DNA of 53,702 nt from Pseudomonadales bacterium. GTDB lineage: Bacteria; Pseudomonadota; Gammaproteobacteria; Pseudomonadales; Ketobacteraceae. Location: the NCBI GenBank assembly GCA_002708905.1, contig PAPM01000028.1, forward strand, positions 1 to 53,702, in the 5' to 3' direction. The translations under genes and the position numbers were made by a program. Below are positions 29,915-38,835 of this stretch, piece by piece. The notes beneath the pieces were generated by a model. It was not told where the DNA came from, ran no database searches, and was given only the letters and a program-made list of their open reading frames with translations. Positions within the stretch are counted from its first letter, which is position 1; every line of letters starts with the position of its first letter.

Positions 29915-31474
29915 TTATTTTCTAGGGTAGGAAGAGTTGTGATACAGGGGCCGGACTTCGGGCTCCGGCTCTTTGCGCAGGCTCAATACCGCGCCTGCCA
30001 CCAAACCCAGAAAACATAACCCCAACACCGGCCACTGACCAAACTGCACAAAAGGCGTAACACCCTGGGTACCGTACATAACCCCCTTCAATACTCCAGG
30101 CTGGAAAGAGGGGAGTTTTGACTGAACGTGACCTTTGTGGTCAATGATGGCGGTAATGCCGGTGTTGGTGCCCCGCAGCAGATATTTGCCGGTTTCCAGG
30201 GCCCGCATGCGCGCCATCTGGAAATGCTGGATCGGACCCCAGGAATGACCGAACCAGGCATCGTTACTGATGGTCACCAGGAAGTCTTTGCCTTTCGCCT
30301 GTTGTCTTACCAGTTCCGGATACACCACCTCGTAACAGATGAATACAGCGAAATTCATACCACTAGCGATTAACGGTGCCTGGTCTGCCGCACCTTTGGT
30401 AAAACTGGACATCGGCAGGTTGAAAAACGGCAGCAACCCCCGCAGGGTGTTCTCCAAAGGAACATACTCACCGAAAGGCACCAGCTTCTGCTTGTTGTAC
30501 ATGCCTTCCCCGTCGCCTATGACAAACACCGAGTTGTAATAGCGATCGCCGCCGTTTTCCAATGGCTCCCAGCGGGGTACACCACTGACAATCGCGGTGG
30601 AGTGTTCAGACGCTTTGATGTCCAGCTGAGTAATGGTTTTCAGGGCCTGGTGGTAGTACACCGGATAAGCTGCTTCCGGCCAGAGGATGAAGTCGGCATC
30701 CAGGTTTTTTTCCGTGTTGGAAAGGTAAGTTTCGAATATCTTGCCGCGGTAGGCGGGGTCCCACTTCTGTTCCTGGGGGATATTACCTTGTATTAACGCA
30801 ACCTGACGGGTTTGCGCCAGATCGGGCAGGGTCCACTCCAAACTGTGCAGAGCCCAGCAGCCAACCCAGATCACCGCCAGTGCGATCAGCGCCGGGGTAC
30901 GACGCAAATTGTCCCGTTTAAAGATAAAGCGCAATAACACGGCCGAAAGCGCCGCCACCAGACTCAGTCCCAGGGTTCCCGCTACGGGAGCCAAGCCGGA
31001 AATGGGTGAATCGATAAATCCGTAACCCGCCCACAACCAGGGGAAGCCACTCAGCAACCAGCTTTTGGTCCACTCCATCAACACCCAAATTGCAGGAAAG
31101 GTCAGCAGCGCGTAACGATCCAACTGCCAGCGTCGATAGGCCCAGAACGGCAGCGACAACGTGAGCAGGCTGAGGAAAGCACAGAAACCAACAGTACCCA
31201 GTGCCGACAACCAGGCCGATGTGCCGCCGTGATAATGGATGCTCACATAGACCCAGGAGACACCCACACCGTTAAAGCCCATACCCCACAGAAACGCCCG
31301 CCAGAAGGCGCGCTTGGGTGTCTGGCCTTCCAGCAGCAGCACCAGTAGTGCCATTGATACCGGAATGAGGGGCCAGATACCTAATGGTGCCAATCCCAGT
31401 GGAAAAATTGCCCCCGCCAATAGCGCCAACAGGTGACCTTTGCCACCTGTGGTAATCGAAGTTTTTACGGTCAT
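29915..31474 (-). CDS. lnt: Apolipoprotein N-acyltransferase
   Basis: 519 aa. Lnt adds the third acyl chain to the N-terminal cysteine of lipoproteins in the inner membrane. The N-terminal half has about six membrane spans; the nitrilase-like periplasmic domain shows the catalytic Glu in LWPEAAYP, Lys in NKQKLVPFGEYVP and Cys in FICYEVVYPE. It is 17 bp after corC on the same strand, the order corC-lnt being standard. It ends 7 bp from the convergent sortase gene without an obvious terminator. Confidence 0.97.
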   Translation of the reverse strand: MTVKTSITTGGKGHLLALLAGAIFPLGLAPLGIWPLIPVSMALLVLLLEGQTPKRAFWRAFLWGMGFNGVGVSWVYVSIHYHGGTSAWLSALGTVGFCAFLSLLTLSLPFWAYRRWQLDRYALLTFPAIWVLMEWTKSWLLSGFPWLWAGYGFIDSPISGLAPVAGTLGLSLVAALSAVLLRFIFKRDNLRRTPALIALAVIWVGCWALHSLEWTLPDLAQTRQVALIQGNIPQEQKWDPAYRGKIFETYLSNTEKNLDADFILWPEAAYPVYYHQALKTITQLDIKASEHSTAIVSGVPRWEPLENGGDRYYNSVFVIGDGEGMYNKQKLVPFGEYVPLENTLRGLLPFFNLPMSSFTKGAADQAPLIASGMNFAVFICYEVVYPELVRQQAKGKDFLVTISNDAWFGHSWGPIQHFQMARMRALETGKYLLRGTNTGITAIIDHKGHVQSKLPSFQPGVLKGVMYGTQGVTPFVQFGQWPVLGLCFLGLVAGAVLSLRKEPEPEVRPLYHNSSYPRK

Positions 31475-31491
31475 ATTATTTTTGAATGATG

Positions 31492-32340
31492 TTATGAATG
31501 TTGAATCTGGCTGACCTTTAATAATCGAATGGCTCGGTTATCGGCGTTCAGCACAGTAAAATTGTACTTGCCAATATTGACGCTTTCATCACGCTTGGGC
31601 AAATGGCCAAAGTGACTCAACACAATACCACCAATGGTATCGTATTCATCTTCATTGAACTTGGTGGCGAAGTGCTCATTGAATTCATCGATGGGCGTCA
31701 CCGCTTTCACCACGAATTCATTGTCTTCCGCCTGCTTGATCATATAGTCATCGTCGAAATCGTGTTCATCATCGATTTCACCCACGATCTGTTCCAGCAC
31801 GTCCTCAATGGTCACCAGACCGGACATCTTGCCGTATTCGTTTACCACAATGGCCATGTGGGTGCGGGTTTGGCGGAACTCCCGCAGTAACACATTGAGG
31901 CGTTTACTTTCAGGGATCAGGGTGGCAGGACGAATCAGGTCTTTCAATTGGGTCTTTTCCAGTTTGCCTTTGTAGGCCAGGTCCAACAGATCCTTGGCCA
32001 GCAGGATGCCGATGATGTCGTCAGGACTCTCACCGTAAACCGGGAATCGGGAATGGGCTGATTCAATGATGGGAGGCAGGTATTCATCCGGCTTGGCGCT
32101 GGAGTTAATAACGATGCATTGCGCCCGGGGAACCATGATTTCCCGAACCTGCATGTCTGATACCTGTAATGCCCCCTGAAAAATACCCAGTGCTTCTGAT
32201 TCTACCAGCCCGCTGTGGTGGGCGTTGGTCAGAATCTCTAAAACCTCTGACTGGGTTTGCGGTTCACCGGACAGGAAGTTGGCTAATTTATCCAAGAAAC
32301 CTCTGCCTGACGAACCGTTACGACTCTGATCGTCGCTCAT
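31492..32340 (-). CDS. corC: CorC-type CBS and transporter-associated domain protein
   Basis: 282 aa from the ATG at 32340, with GAGGAG about 14 bp upstream; an earlier in-frame start at 32391 would overlap ybeY. Two CBS domains (about 55-180) bind adenine nucleotides in this family, and the CorC_HlyC domain ends the protein (about 200-275: YDTIGGIVLSHFGHLP). CorC is linked to Mg/Co efflux in enterobacteria, and its exact role is debated. It lies between ybeY and lnt in the conserved order. Confidence 0.95.
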   Translation of the reverse strand: MSDDQSRNGSSGRGFLDKLANFLSGEPQTQSEVLEILTNAHHSGLVESEALGIFQGALQVSDMQVREIMVPRAQCIVINSSAKPDEYLPPIIESAHSRFPVYGESPDDIIGILLAKDLLDLAYKGKLEKTQLKDLIRPATLIPESKRLNVLLREFRQTRTHMAIVVNEYGKMSGLVTIEDVLEQIVGEIDDEHDFDDDYMIKQAEDNEFVVKAVTPIDEFNEHFATKFNEDEYDTIGGIVLSHFGHLPKRDESVNIGKYNFTVLNADNRAIRLLKVSQIQHS

Positions 32341-32362
32341 GATGACGAATGTCACTCCTCTT

Positions 32363-32839
32363 CTAGTTATTGATCGCGTACGGGTCGGCATAGCCCAGCT
32401 TGGCCAGGGTCTGCACCTCTAACGCTTCCATTATCTCGGCGTCTTGCTCTTCTATATGGTCATAACCCAGTAAATGCAAGGTGCCGTGAATCACCATATG
32501 GGCCCAATGAGCCTCTTTAGTCTTGTTTTGTTCCGCCGCTTCCAGTTCCACCACCGGGGCGCAGATCACCAGGTCTCCCAGCAGGGCCAGGGGGATGCCT
32601 TCAGGGGTTTCGAAGGGGAACGACAATACGTTGGTGGGTTTGTCTTTGTCCCGATACGTGCGATTCAGCTCCCGGCTTTCATAGGTGTCTACCAGCCGTA
32701 GGGTCATCTCGATGGGCATGTCCGCGGGGACGTCGTACTGGGCTTCCTGCAGGGCTTGTGCCACCCATTGAGTAAAGGCTTCCAGAGGGGGAGTCTCATA
32801 GTCCTCGCAGGCTTGCTGCAGGTCAATGTCAAGATTCAT
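32363..32839 (-). CDS. ybeY: Endoribonuclease YbeY
   Basis: 158 aa. YbeY is a metal-dependent single-strand RNase involved in 16S 3'-end maturation and ribosome quality control. The zinc-binding motif H-x3-H-x5-H is present as [11 protein letters not shown]. The gene overlaps the end of ybeZ by 11 bp, so the two are translationally coupled. Confidence 0.97.
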   Translation of the reverse strand: MNLDIDLQQACEDYETPPLEAFTQWVAQALQEAQYDVPADMPIEMTLRLVDTYESRELNRTYRDKDKPTNVLSFPFETPEGIPLALLGDLVICAPVVELEAAEQNKTKEAHWAHMVIHGTLHLLGYDHIEEQDAEIMEALEVQTLAKLGYADPYAINN

Positions 32840-33851
32840 GACGGTGCATGTCGTCCGCTTCGTGTTGGTCGTAGGCTTCCACTATCCGCTGGACCAGGGT
32901 GTGCCGCACCACGTCCTTGGACTGGAAGTGAGAGAAACCAATGCCTTTCACATCTTTCAGCACATCCATGGCGTGCACCAAACCGCTTTTGGTTCCGCGG
33001 GGCAGATCGATCTGGGTGTAGTCCCCCGTGATCACCGCTTTGGAGCCAAAACCGATTCGGGTCAGGAACATCTTCATCTGCTCTTTGGTGGTGTTCTGAC
33101 TTTCGTCGAGAATTATGAAGGAATTGTTCAGTGTGCGACCCCGCATGTAGGCCAAGGGGGCCACTTCAATGATCTGGCGATCAATGAATTTGGCGACGCG
33201 CTCGAAACCCAGCATTTCATACAGGGCATCATAGAGCGGGCGCAGGTAAGGGTTGATCTTTTCGGCCAGGTCACCGGGTAAAAAGCCCAGCTTCTCACCG
33301 GCTTCCACTGCAGGTCTCACCAGTAGGATACGACGCACCTGTTCGGACTCCAGGGCCTCCACTGCACAGGCCACCGCCAGGTAGGTTTTACCGGTACCCG
33401 CCGGTCCAATGCCGAAATTGATGTCGTTGCGCATGATCTCACGCACGTAAGCCTTTTGGCTTTCTCCCCGTGGTTTGATCATGCCCTTGCGGGTACGAAT
33501 ACCCAGTTCGGTGGCTTCCTGATCCACGGCCGGCGCTTGGCCGATGGCTGCGCTGGTCTGGCTGAGTTCCGGGTTCATCAGGCTCTCTCGCAACATCAGA
33601 TGGACGTCATCCGGTGTCAGATAACGATTGTTCAGTGTGTCTTTGTAGAGTTTGTTCAGCACGTCGCTGGCAGCGCTGACATGGTTCGGGTGGCCGGTCA
33701 GCTGGAACGCGTTGCCACGATTGGCAATTTGCACTTCCAGTTTGTCTTCGATTTGGCGCAGGTGCTCATCGAACTGTCCACAGAGCTTGGCGAGGCGGCT
33801 GGAATCAGCAGGTTCCAGTGTCAATTGGTGAGTGGTAACGATCTCGTTCAA
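32829..33851 (-). CDS. ybeZ: PhoH-like ATPase YbeZ
   Basis: 340 aa. PhoH-family ATPase, a putative RNA helicase that partners YbeY. The Walker A motif is [11 protein letters not shown], and the Walker B region is [12 protein letters not shown]. An N-terminal extension of about 110 residues precedes the ATPase core, as usual for the YbeZ type. It is the first gene of the ybeZ-ybeY-corC-lnt run and lies 496 bp after miaB on the same strand. Most of that gap appears to be a plus-strand RNA gene, which would have to be crossed by any read-through from miaB. Confidence 0.95.
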   Translation of the reverse strand: MNEIVTTHQLTLEPADSSRLAKLCGQFDEHLRQIEDKLEVQIANRGNAFQLTGHPNHVSAASDVLNKLYKDTLNNRYLTPDDVHLMLRESLMNPELSQTSAAIGQAPAVDQEATELGIRTRKGMIKPRGESQKAYVREIMRNDINFGIGPAGTGKTYLAVACAVEALESEQVRRILLVRPAVEAGEKLGFLPGDLAEKINPYLRPLYDALYEMLGFERVAKFIDRQIIEVAPLAYMRGRTLNNSFIILDESQNTTKEQMKMFLTRIGFGSKAVITGDYTQIDLPRGTKSGLVHAMDVLKDVKGIGFSHFQSKDVVRHTLVQRIVEAYDQHEADDMHRHES

Positions 33852-34040
33852 AGTGGCTGCGTAATACGCCCTTCTATAGTGAATTGGATATAAGAATATA
33901 CGGAAGCGTCAGGCAGGAAAAGCATAATTGGGCTTTAAGAATCTTTGGTCATTTTATAACAGGTTTTTGGGACAAATGGTTTTTCCCAAAGGTGCGGTTC
34001 TTGCTGTAAAAAATGGTCACTTTATGTCGAACCTTTTTAC

Positions 34041-34063
34041 AGAACTGAATACTCGTCAGTTCT
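34041..34063 (+). other. Stable hairpin upstream of the structured RNA
   Basis: AGAACTGA (34041-34048) and TCAGTTCT (34056-34063) form a perfect 8-bp stem with a 7-base loop in the AT-rich stretch between ybeZ and the RNA candidate. The bases after it (TATTTGT) are only weakly T-rich. It could be part of the promoter region, a weak terminator, or the 5' part of a longer RNA. Confidence 0.35.
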
Positions 34064-34130
34064 TATTTGTCTATAAAATATATTTAAAACAAAGACATAT
34101 CAAACTGGCATATTGCCTGCATTGGTCAGG

Positions 34131-34334
34131 GCGTTGTTGCTGTTCGTGCTACCTACTTGCCTTTAAGTGGCTGAATTCCTAGGGGGAAAGCGAGCAGAAA
34201 CCCATTGGGGCACAATATGGGGGCGGTTTCACAGGACCTTGTTCTGGTGACAGTCCCCGGGTTTCTTTATTTGCTGTAGCCGTACGAGCAGTAACACGTG
34301 AACGACCGGACAACGCTGTTGCCGGTCGTTTTTT
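34131..34334 (+). ncRNA. Candidate structured small RNA with its own terminator
   Basis: This lies in the 496-bp gap between ybeZ and miaB, both minus. A closing helix joins 34136-34147 with 34284-34295 (12 bp, two G-U pairs), continues inward as GCTAC (34148-34152) / GTAGC (34276-34280), and outward past one bulge to about 34131/34299. Inside are a hairpin at 34153-34170, a long arm 34196-34203 / 34259-34266 extended by 34207-34210 / 34255-34258, and a tip hairpin at 34229-34250. The G-U pairs work only on the plus strand. A plus-strand terminator ends it. The outline (closing stem, open middle, long terminal arm) recalls 6S RNA, but I do not find its conserved bases. The exact 5' end is unknown. 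Confidence 0.5.
34301..34334 (+). terminator. Plus-strand terminator with no plus-strand gene before it
   Basis: AACGACCGG (34301-34309) pairs with CCGGTCGTT (34322-34330), extended inside by CAAC (34311-34314) / GTTG (34318-34321), and is followed by TTTT. On the minus strand no T-tract follows the stem. All genes from 29915 to 35697 are on the minus strand, so the signal must end some other plus-strand transcript. Confidence 0.85.
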
Positions 34335-34347
34335 ATTGGGCAGGAGT

Positions 34348-35697
34348 TTAGTTTACCTCGGACTCTGCCAGTCCGAGGAAAGATCCCAGCAGGGAGTTGG
34401 GCAGAGCCTGGTCGATGCTCACTTCGACAAACTTGCCGATCAACTCATCATCGTCGTGGCGGAAGTTCACTACCCTATTGTTTTCCGTGCGGCCTTGCAG
34501 TTGTCCGGGGTCTTTCTTCGAAATACCGTCCACCAGAATCACCTGCTTGCTGCCCACCATGCGGCGACTGATCTCCTGGGCATTCTGGTTGATGCGGTGT
34601 TGCAGCAACGCCAGGCGCCGTTTCTTCTCCTCAGCCGGGGTATCGTCTTCCAGGTCCGCCGCCGGGGTGCCGGGGCGGGCGCTGTAGACAAAACTGAAGC
34701 TGAGGTCGAAACCGATCTCGTCGATCAGGGTCATGGTGTCGTTGAAGTCTGCTTCGGTCTCACCAGGGAAGCCGATAATGAAATCAGAAGACAGACTGAT
34801 GTCCGGGCGGTTGGCCTGGATGCGGCGGATTTTAGCTATGTATTCGTCCCGGTTGTGGCCCCGTTTCATGGCGCTGAGAATCCGGTCGGAACCACTTTGT
34901 ACCGGCAAGTGCAGGTGGCTCACCAGTTTGGGTTCCCGGGCATACACATCAATCAGGGAGTCGGTGAACTCCACCGGATGACTGGTGGTAAAGCGAATGC
35001 GACCGATACCGGGGACCTTGGCTACGTGCTCAATCAGCTCCGCCAGATCCACAATGTCCCCCTCGGCGGTTTCACCGCGGAAGGCATTCACGTTCTGCCC
35101 CAGCAGGTTCACCTCCCGCACACCCAGGTTGGCCAGGTGCTGCACTTCTTTCATCACGTCTTCAAACCGGCGGCTGATTTCCTCGCCGCGGGTGTAGGGC
35201 ACCACACAGAAGGTGCAGTATTTGGAGCAGCCTTCCATGATGGAGACGAAGGCTTTGGGGCCGTCCACGCTGGGCTCAGGCAGCTTGTCGAACTTCTCGA
35301 TTTCGGGGAAGCTGACGTCCACTACTGCTTCATGGGTGATGTCCACGGTTTGGATCATATTGGGCAGGCGGTGCAGGGTCTGGGGGCCGAACACCATATC
35401 CACATAGGGCGCGCGATCCCGAATCGCATCCCCTTCCTGGCTGGCTACACAACCGCCGACACCGATCACCAGCTGCGGATTGCGCTCTTTCAGCTTTTTC
35501 CAACGCCCCAGCTGGTGGAAAACCTTCTCCTGGGCTTTCTCCCGGATGGAGCAGGTGTTCAGCAGCAGTACGTCCGCTTCTTCTGCATTATCAGTGAGTT
35601 CCAGTTGATAGGAATCCCCCAGCAGATCCGCCATACGATTGGAATCGTATTCGTTCATTTGGCAGCCATGGGTTTCAATAAAGAGTTTTTTGCGCAT
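34348..35697 (-). CDS. miaB: tRNA-2-methylthio-N6-dimethylallyladenosine synthase
   Basis: 449 aa from the ATG at 35697, matching the usual start [15 protein letters not shown]; a longer frame to 35760 has no support. Radical-SAM methylthiotransferase modifying A37 of tRNAs reading UNN codons. The N-terminal UPF0004 domain has its three cluster cysteines (HGCQMN, LNTCSIR, GVGGCVA); the radical-SAM motif CxxxCxxC is in [14 protein letters not shown]; a TRAM RNA-binding domain closes the protein. A long antisense frame over this gene is a shadow. Confidence 0.97.
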   Translation of the reverse strand: MRKKLFIETHGCQMNEYDSNRMADLLGDSYQLELTDNAEEADVLLLNTCSIREKAQEKVFHQLGRWKKLKERNPQLVIGVGGCVASQEGDAIRDRAPYVDMVFGPQTLHRLPNMIQTVDITHEAVVDVSFPEIEKFDKLPEPSVDGPKAFVSIMEGCSKYCTFCVVPYTRGEEISRRFEDVMKEVQHLANLGVREVNLLGQNVNAFRGETAEGDIVDLAELIEHVAKVPGIGRIRFTTSHPVEFTDSLIDVYAREPKLVSHLHLPVQSGSDRILSAMKRGHNRDEYIAKIRRIQANRPDISLSSDFIIGFPGETEADFNDTMTLIDEIGFDLSFSFVYSARPGTPAADLEDDTPAEEKKRRLALLQHRINQNAQEISRRMVGSKQVILVDGISKKDPGQLQGRTENNRVVNFRHDDDELIGKFVEVSIDQALPNSLLGSFLGLAESEVN

Positions 35698-35834
35698 GAT
35701 CCACTTCAGTCCGAGCCAGTGCGGGAGGCGAATTATACAGGGGATAAGGGCGCTTTTCACAGTTTGTCTTGCGCGCGGGATAGGTTAGTATCGGGTCAAC
35801 TAAAAACTGTTTATAAATCAGCGATAAAGCAGGT

Positions 35835-36437
35835 GTGTACGTGAAGGCAGGCAGGGTTCAGTCAAGAGTACAGGCACAATTGATGTGGTTGTTGGTGTGG
35901 TCGTTATGGGTGGTTGCCATTCCATCGTGGGCGGGGCAGTTGCCCATCAATACCCGGCTGGGTGGGGAATTTTCCCTGCCTTCCACCGTTGGCGAATCCT
36001 CCAGCTTGTCTGATTTTAAAGGCAAGGTGGTGCTGTTGAACTTTGGCTACACCAGTTGCCCGGATATTTGCCCCATGGTGCTGAACCGCATGGCGGCGGT
36101 GATGAATGAACTGGAAGATGAGCGCAGTAAAGTCCAGCCCATGTTCATTACCTTTGATCCCAAACGGGATACCATTGAGCGTTTGCAGCAGTACCTGAAA
36201 TATTTTGGTGATGACTTTATTGGTTTTACCGGTAGTGAGGAGCAACTGGCCGCAGTGGCCAGGCAGTATGGTGTGATCGCCATTGCCCAGAAATCCGACT
36301 CCGCCGCCGGTACCCTGTACACCCACAGCGACTACATTTACCTGCTGGACCGGCAGGGGCGGGTGCGGGCGCTGTTTGCCAAATCCGATTCCATCGACAA
36401 AATGGTGGACGACATAGAATCCCTGTTGGAGGACTGA
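35835..36437 (+). CDS. SCO1/SenC-type copper protein
   Basis: 200 aa if started at GTG 35835; GTG 35841 is better spaced from AAGCAGG. An N-terminal signal anchor (about 17-33) holds a thioredoxin-like domain in the periplasm. The copper/redox motif CxxxC is Cys75 and Cys79 in TSCPDICP, with the partner His in LYTHSDY. SCO proteins deliver copper to, or reduce, the CuA site of cytochrome c oxidase. The PCu(A)C chaperone follows 5 bp later, a known functional partner. Confidence 0.93.
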   Translation: MYVKAGRVQSRVQAQLMWLLVWSLWVVAIPSWAGQLPINTRLGGEFSLPSTVGESSSLSDFKGKVVLLNFGYTSCPDICPMVLNRMAAVMNELEDERSKVQPMFITFDPKRDTIERLQQYLKYFGDDFIGFTGSEEQLAAVARQYGVIAIAQKSDSAAGTLYTHSDYIYLLDRQGRVRALFAKSDSIDKMVDDIESLLED

Positions 36438-36442
36438 TTTCG

Positions 36443-36898
36443 ATGAAGATGTGCTTGGTTGCGTTATTGCTTGTGGTATTACCTGGCGTGGTAATGGCCT
36501 CGGATCTGGAGGTGGAGCAACCTTGGGTACGTTCTGTGCCGCCGGTCAGCCCCAACACGGCCGGCTACTTTATGTTGCATAACAACAGTAAACAGGAGCG
36601 GGTGTTGGTGGCCGTCAGCAGCGACGTGGCCAGTTCAGTGGAAATGCACACCGTAGTGGAGCAGGACGGGGGCATGAGCATGCAACAGCTGCAGGAAGTG
36701 AAAATTGCAGCGGGTGACTGCGTCATGTTTGAGCCCGGTGGTAACCATATTATGTTTATCGGATTGAAGCAGCCGTTGCAGGAGGGAGATGAAGTCAAAC
36801 TCACCTTGCAATTCAAGGATGGTGAAAGCCTGTCTATGCTCCTGCCGGTGAAGCGTTCCCAGGATGAAGCACACCAACACCAGCACCATCATCATTAA
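36443..36898 (+). CDS. Periplasmic copper chaperone PCu(A)C
   Basis: 151 aa with a signal peptide (cleavage near VMA-SD). It carries the copper-binding pattern of this family, with a Met/His pair at VEMHT, Met residues in GGMSM and the distal HIM. The C-terminus is a histidine-rich tail (HQHQHHHH), which probably binds extra copper. GGAGG lies before the ATG, inside the end of the SCO1 gene. With SCO1 it would metallate CuA of cytochrome oxidase; no oxidase genes are in the window. Confidence 0.92.
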   Translation: MKMCLVALLLVVLPGVVMASDLEVEQPWVRSVPPVSPNTAGYFMLHNNSKQERVLVAVSSDVASSVEMHTVVEQDGGMSMQQLQEVKIAAGDCVMFEPGGNHIMFIGLKQPLQEGDEVKLTLQFKDGESLSMLLPVKRSQDEAHQHQHHHH

Positions 36899-36909
36899 TA
36901 GGACTTAAC

Positions 36910-37716
36910 ATGGCTCAGGTTCCCGGTTTTGATGAGTTCAGGTTCAGCTATGGCGGTTTTTCCCATCGGGTATTGAAAAAGGGTGATGGCAGTAAGCCGG
37001 GGGTCTTGATTATCCAGGAATTACCGGGCATTACCCATCACACCATTGAACTGGCGGAACGCCTCTACGCCGATGGCTTCACCGTATATTTGCCGGTGTT
37101 GTTCGGTCAACCCAATTCGCCTTTTGAACCCCTGAAAAACCTGGCCAAGGTCTGCGTCAGCTTTGAATTTCGGGTGCTGGCCAATCGCCGCCGTGGTCCG
37201 GTGGCGGATTGGCTCAGGGCTTTGTGTCGGCGTATGCAGGAAGAGTGCGGTGGTGTTCCGGTAGGGGCCATTGGTATGTGTTTCACCGGCGGCTTTGCCC
37301 TGACCCTGATGATTGATGACGCGGTGGCGGCCCCGGTCTCCTGCCAGCCCGGTAATGCTGACGGCATGATTGGTAAGAAGGCGCGCCGTAGTTTGGGCGT
37401 GACGCAAGCTGACATGACCACCGCTGTTCGCCGCTCCCGGGAAGAAGGAATCCCGGTGATGGGGATGCGTTTCACCAACGATGTCATGTGTCCACGGGCC
37501 CGTTTCGATTATCTGCAGGATCAGTTCGGGGAGAACTTTCGTAGAATCGAGATTGATTCCTCGTTCTTCAATGAACATAAGATTCCACCCTGGGCACATT
37601 CGGTCCTGACCATTGATTTTGTGGACGAGCCCGGTCATCCCACCCGCCAGGCCTATGACCAGATGCTGGATTTTTTTCGTGAACAGCTTCGCAAAAAGGA
37701 GCCGGTTGAAGCTTAA
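36910..37716 (+). CDS. Dienelactone hydrolase family protein
   Basis: 268 aa, no signal peptide. Alpha/beta hydrolase of the dienelactone hydrolase group: GVLIIQELPGI (oxyanion and Glu region) and nucleophile elbow GMCFTGG with Cys as nucleophile, as in true dienelactone hydrolases. The catalytic Asp/His near the end are less plain (the His in PGHPTRQAYDQ is a candidate). AGGA precedes the ATG, 11 bp after the copper chaperone. The substrate is unknown. Confidence 0.85.
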   Translation: MAQVPGFDEFRFSYGGFSHRVLKKGDGSKPGVLIIQELPGITHHTIELAERLYADGFTVYLPVLFGQPNSPFEPLKNLAKVCVSFEFRVLANRRRGPVADWLRALCRRMQEECGGVPVGAIGMCFTGGFALTLMIDDAVAAPVSCQPGNADGMIGKKARRSLGVTQADMTTAVRRSREEGIPVMGMRFTNDVMCPRARFDYLQDQFGENFRRIEIDSSFFNEHKIPPWAHSVLTIDFVDEPGHPTRQAYDQMLDFFREQLRKKEPVEA

Positions 37717-37754
37717 GCCCGGCTCTGTGGGCCATAATATTTATTGTTGCTGCG

Positions 37755-37787
37755 GCAGATAGCAAAGCTTGATGGCTTGTTATCTGC
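37755..37787. other. 11-bp hairpin in the gap before the DUF2167 gene
   Basis: GCAGATAGCAA (37755-37765) can pair with TTGTTATCTGC (37777-37787) with one G-U pair, leaving an 11-base loop. No T-tract follows, so a plain terminator is unlikely. It sits between the hydrolase stop (37716) and the DUF2167 start (37855). Confidence 0.4.
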
Positions 37788-37854
37788 AGTGACGTAAATC
37801 CAACACCCACTCAATAACCTGTCTCGACACTTGGGGTAGACAAGGAGAACAATC

Positions 37855-38757
37855 ATGACTCGAACCCAGCATTGGTTCGCTGCTGTAATTTGCAGCTTTT
37901 CGTTAGCTGCTTCCATCGTTCAGGCGCAGGGTTCTGAACCTCAAGCGCTGGACGAACAGGCGCAGATTCAAGCCTGGATACAACAGTTTGAAGCCAGCCT
38001 GGATCGTCAAACCGGTACCATTTCATTGCCCAATGGCGTTGCCACCTTGAATGTTCCGGAGGGATTTTATTATTTGTCCCCCCAGGATTCGCAGCGGGTT
38101 TTGGTGGAAGCCTGGGGTAATCCGGAAAGCGATCCTCCCCTGGGAATGTTGTTCCCCGCGGAAAAATCGCCGCTGGATTCCGATTCCTGGGGCGTCACCA
38201 TTGAGTACAGCGATGAAGGCTATGTAAGCGATGAAGATGCCAACGAGATCGATTACAGCGATTTACTGGCAGATATGAAAGCCAGTACCCGGCAGGAAAG
38301 TGAACAGCGGGTTCGTCACGGTTACGAGGCGATTGAACTGGTGGATTGGGCTGCGCAGCCCTACTACGACAGTGTGGAACACAAGTTACACTGGGCGCAG
38401 GAACTGCGATTCGGTGATGCTGAAGAAAATACTCTGAACTACAACATTCGGGTGTTGGGGCGTAATGGCTATCTGTTGATGAACTTTATTGCCGACATGA
38501 ACCAGCTGCCGGAGATCAATCAGAATGTGGACAGTGTTTTAGCCATGGCCCAGTTCAACGAAGGGCATAGGTATGACCAGTTTGATCCGGAGTACGATAA
38601 ATATGCCGCTTACGGTATCGGCGGCCTGGTGGCCGGTAAGGTCATGGCCAAGACCGGGCTGTTGGCGGGCGCCCTGCTGTTCCTGAAAAAATTCGGCGTG
38701 TTTATTGTGGTTGGTTTGGGTGCTCTGGTGGGTAAAGCATTCAAACGTTCCGCCTGA
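37855..38757 (+). CDS. DUF2167 membrane-anchored protein
   Basis: 300 aa. Signal peptide (cleavage near VQA-QG), then a DUF2167 domain with its typical opening (TISLPNGVATLNVPEGFYYLSPQDSQ in part, and the WGNP block), and a C-terminal pair of hydrophobic segments (about 255-295) ending in a basic tail KAFKRSA. The bulk of the protein would be periplasmic, tethered by its C-terminus. The family's function is unknown. AAGGAG precedes the ATG at good spacing, and a strong terminator follows. Confidence 0.88.
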   Translation: MTRTQHWFAAVICSFSLAASIVQAQGSEPQALDEQAQIQAWIQQFEASLDRQTGTISLPNGVATLNVPEGFYYLSPQDSQRVLVEAWGNPESDPPLGMLFPAEKSPLDSDSWGVTIEYSDEGYVSDEDANEIDYSDLLADMKASTRQESEQRVRHGYEAIELVDWAAQPYYDSVEHKLHWAQELRFGDAEENTLNYNIRVLGRNGYLLMNFIADMNQLPEINQNVDSVLAMAQFNEGHRYDQFDPEYDKYAAYGIGGLVAGKVMAKTGLLAGALLFLKKFGVFIVVGLGALVGKAFKRSA

Positions 38758-38780
38758 TTCGCGGCAATTTTTGAAACTAA

Positions 38781-38809
38781 AAAGGCAGTCATGAATGGCT
38801 GCCTTTTTT
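38781..38809 (+). terminator. Terminator after the DUF2167 gene
   Basis: AAAGGCAG (38781-38788) pairs with CTGCCTTT (38799-38806), the stem continuing toward a small loop at CATGAATG, followed by more T residues. On the minus strand the stem is followed by TTTTTAG, so it may also serve the convergent pirin gene, which ends 30 bp away. Confidence 0.88.
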
Positions 38810-38835
38810 CGTCCTGTCCTTATTCGTTCAGCGCA

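Noticed and set aside
33928-34182. An 84-codon ORF in the ybeZ-miaB gap.
   Set aside because: No ribosome site, low-quality composition, and its 3' part overlaps the 5' arm of the closing helix of the structured RNA candidate, which explains the region better.
34131-34334. Identification of the structured RNA as 6S, tmRNA, RNase P or SRP RNA.
   Set aside because: None of the conserved bases I know for these RNAs are present; only the general outline recalls 6S RNA. I leave it unnamed.
34336-35844. A 502-codon open frame on the plus strand across miaB.
   Set aside because: miaB is certain from its Fe-S motifs, and the opposite frame shows no domain; it is a shadow.
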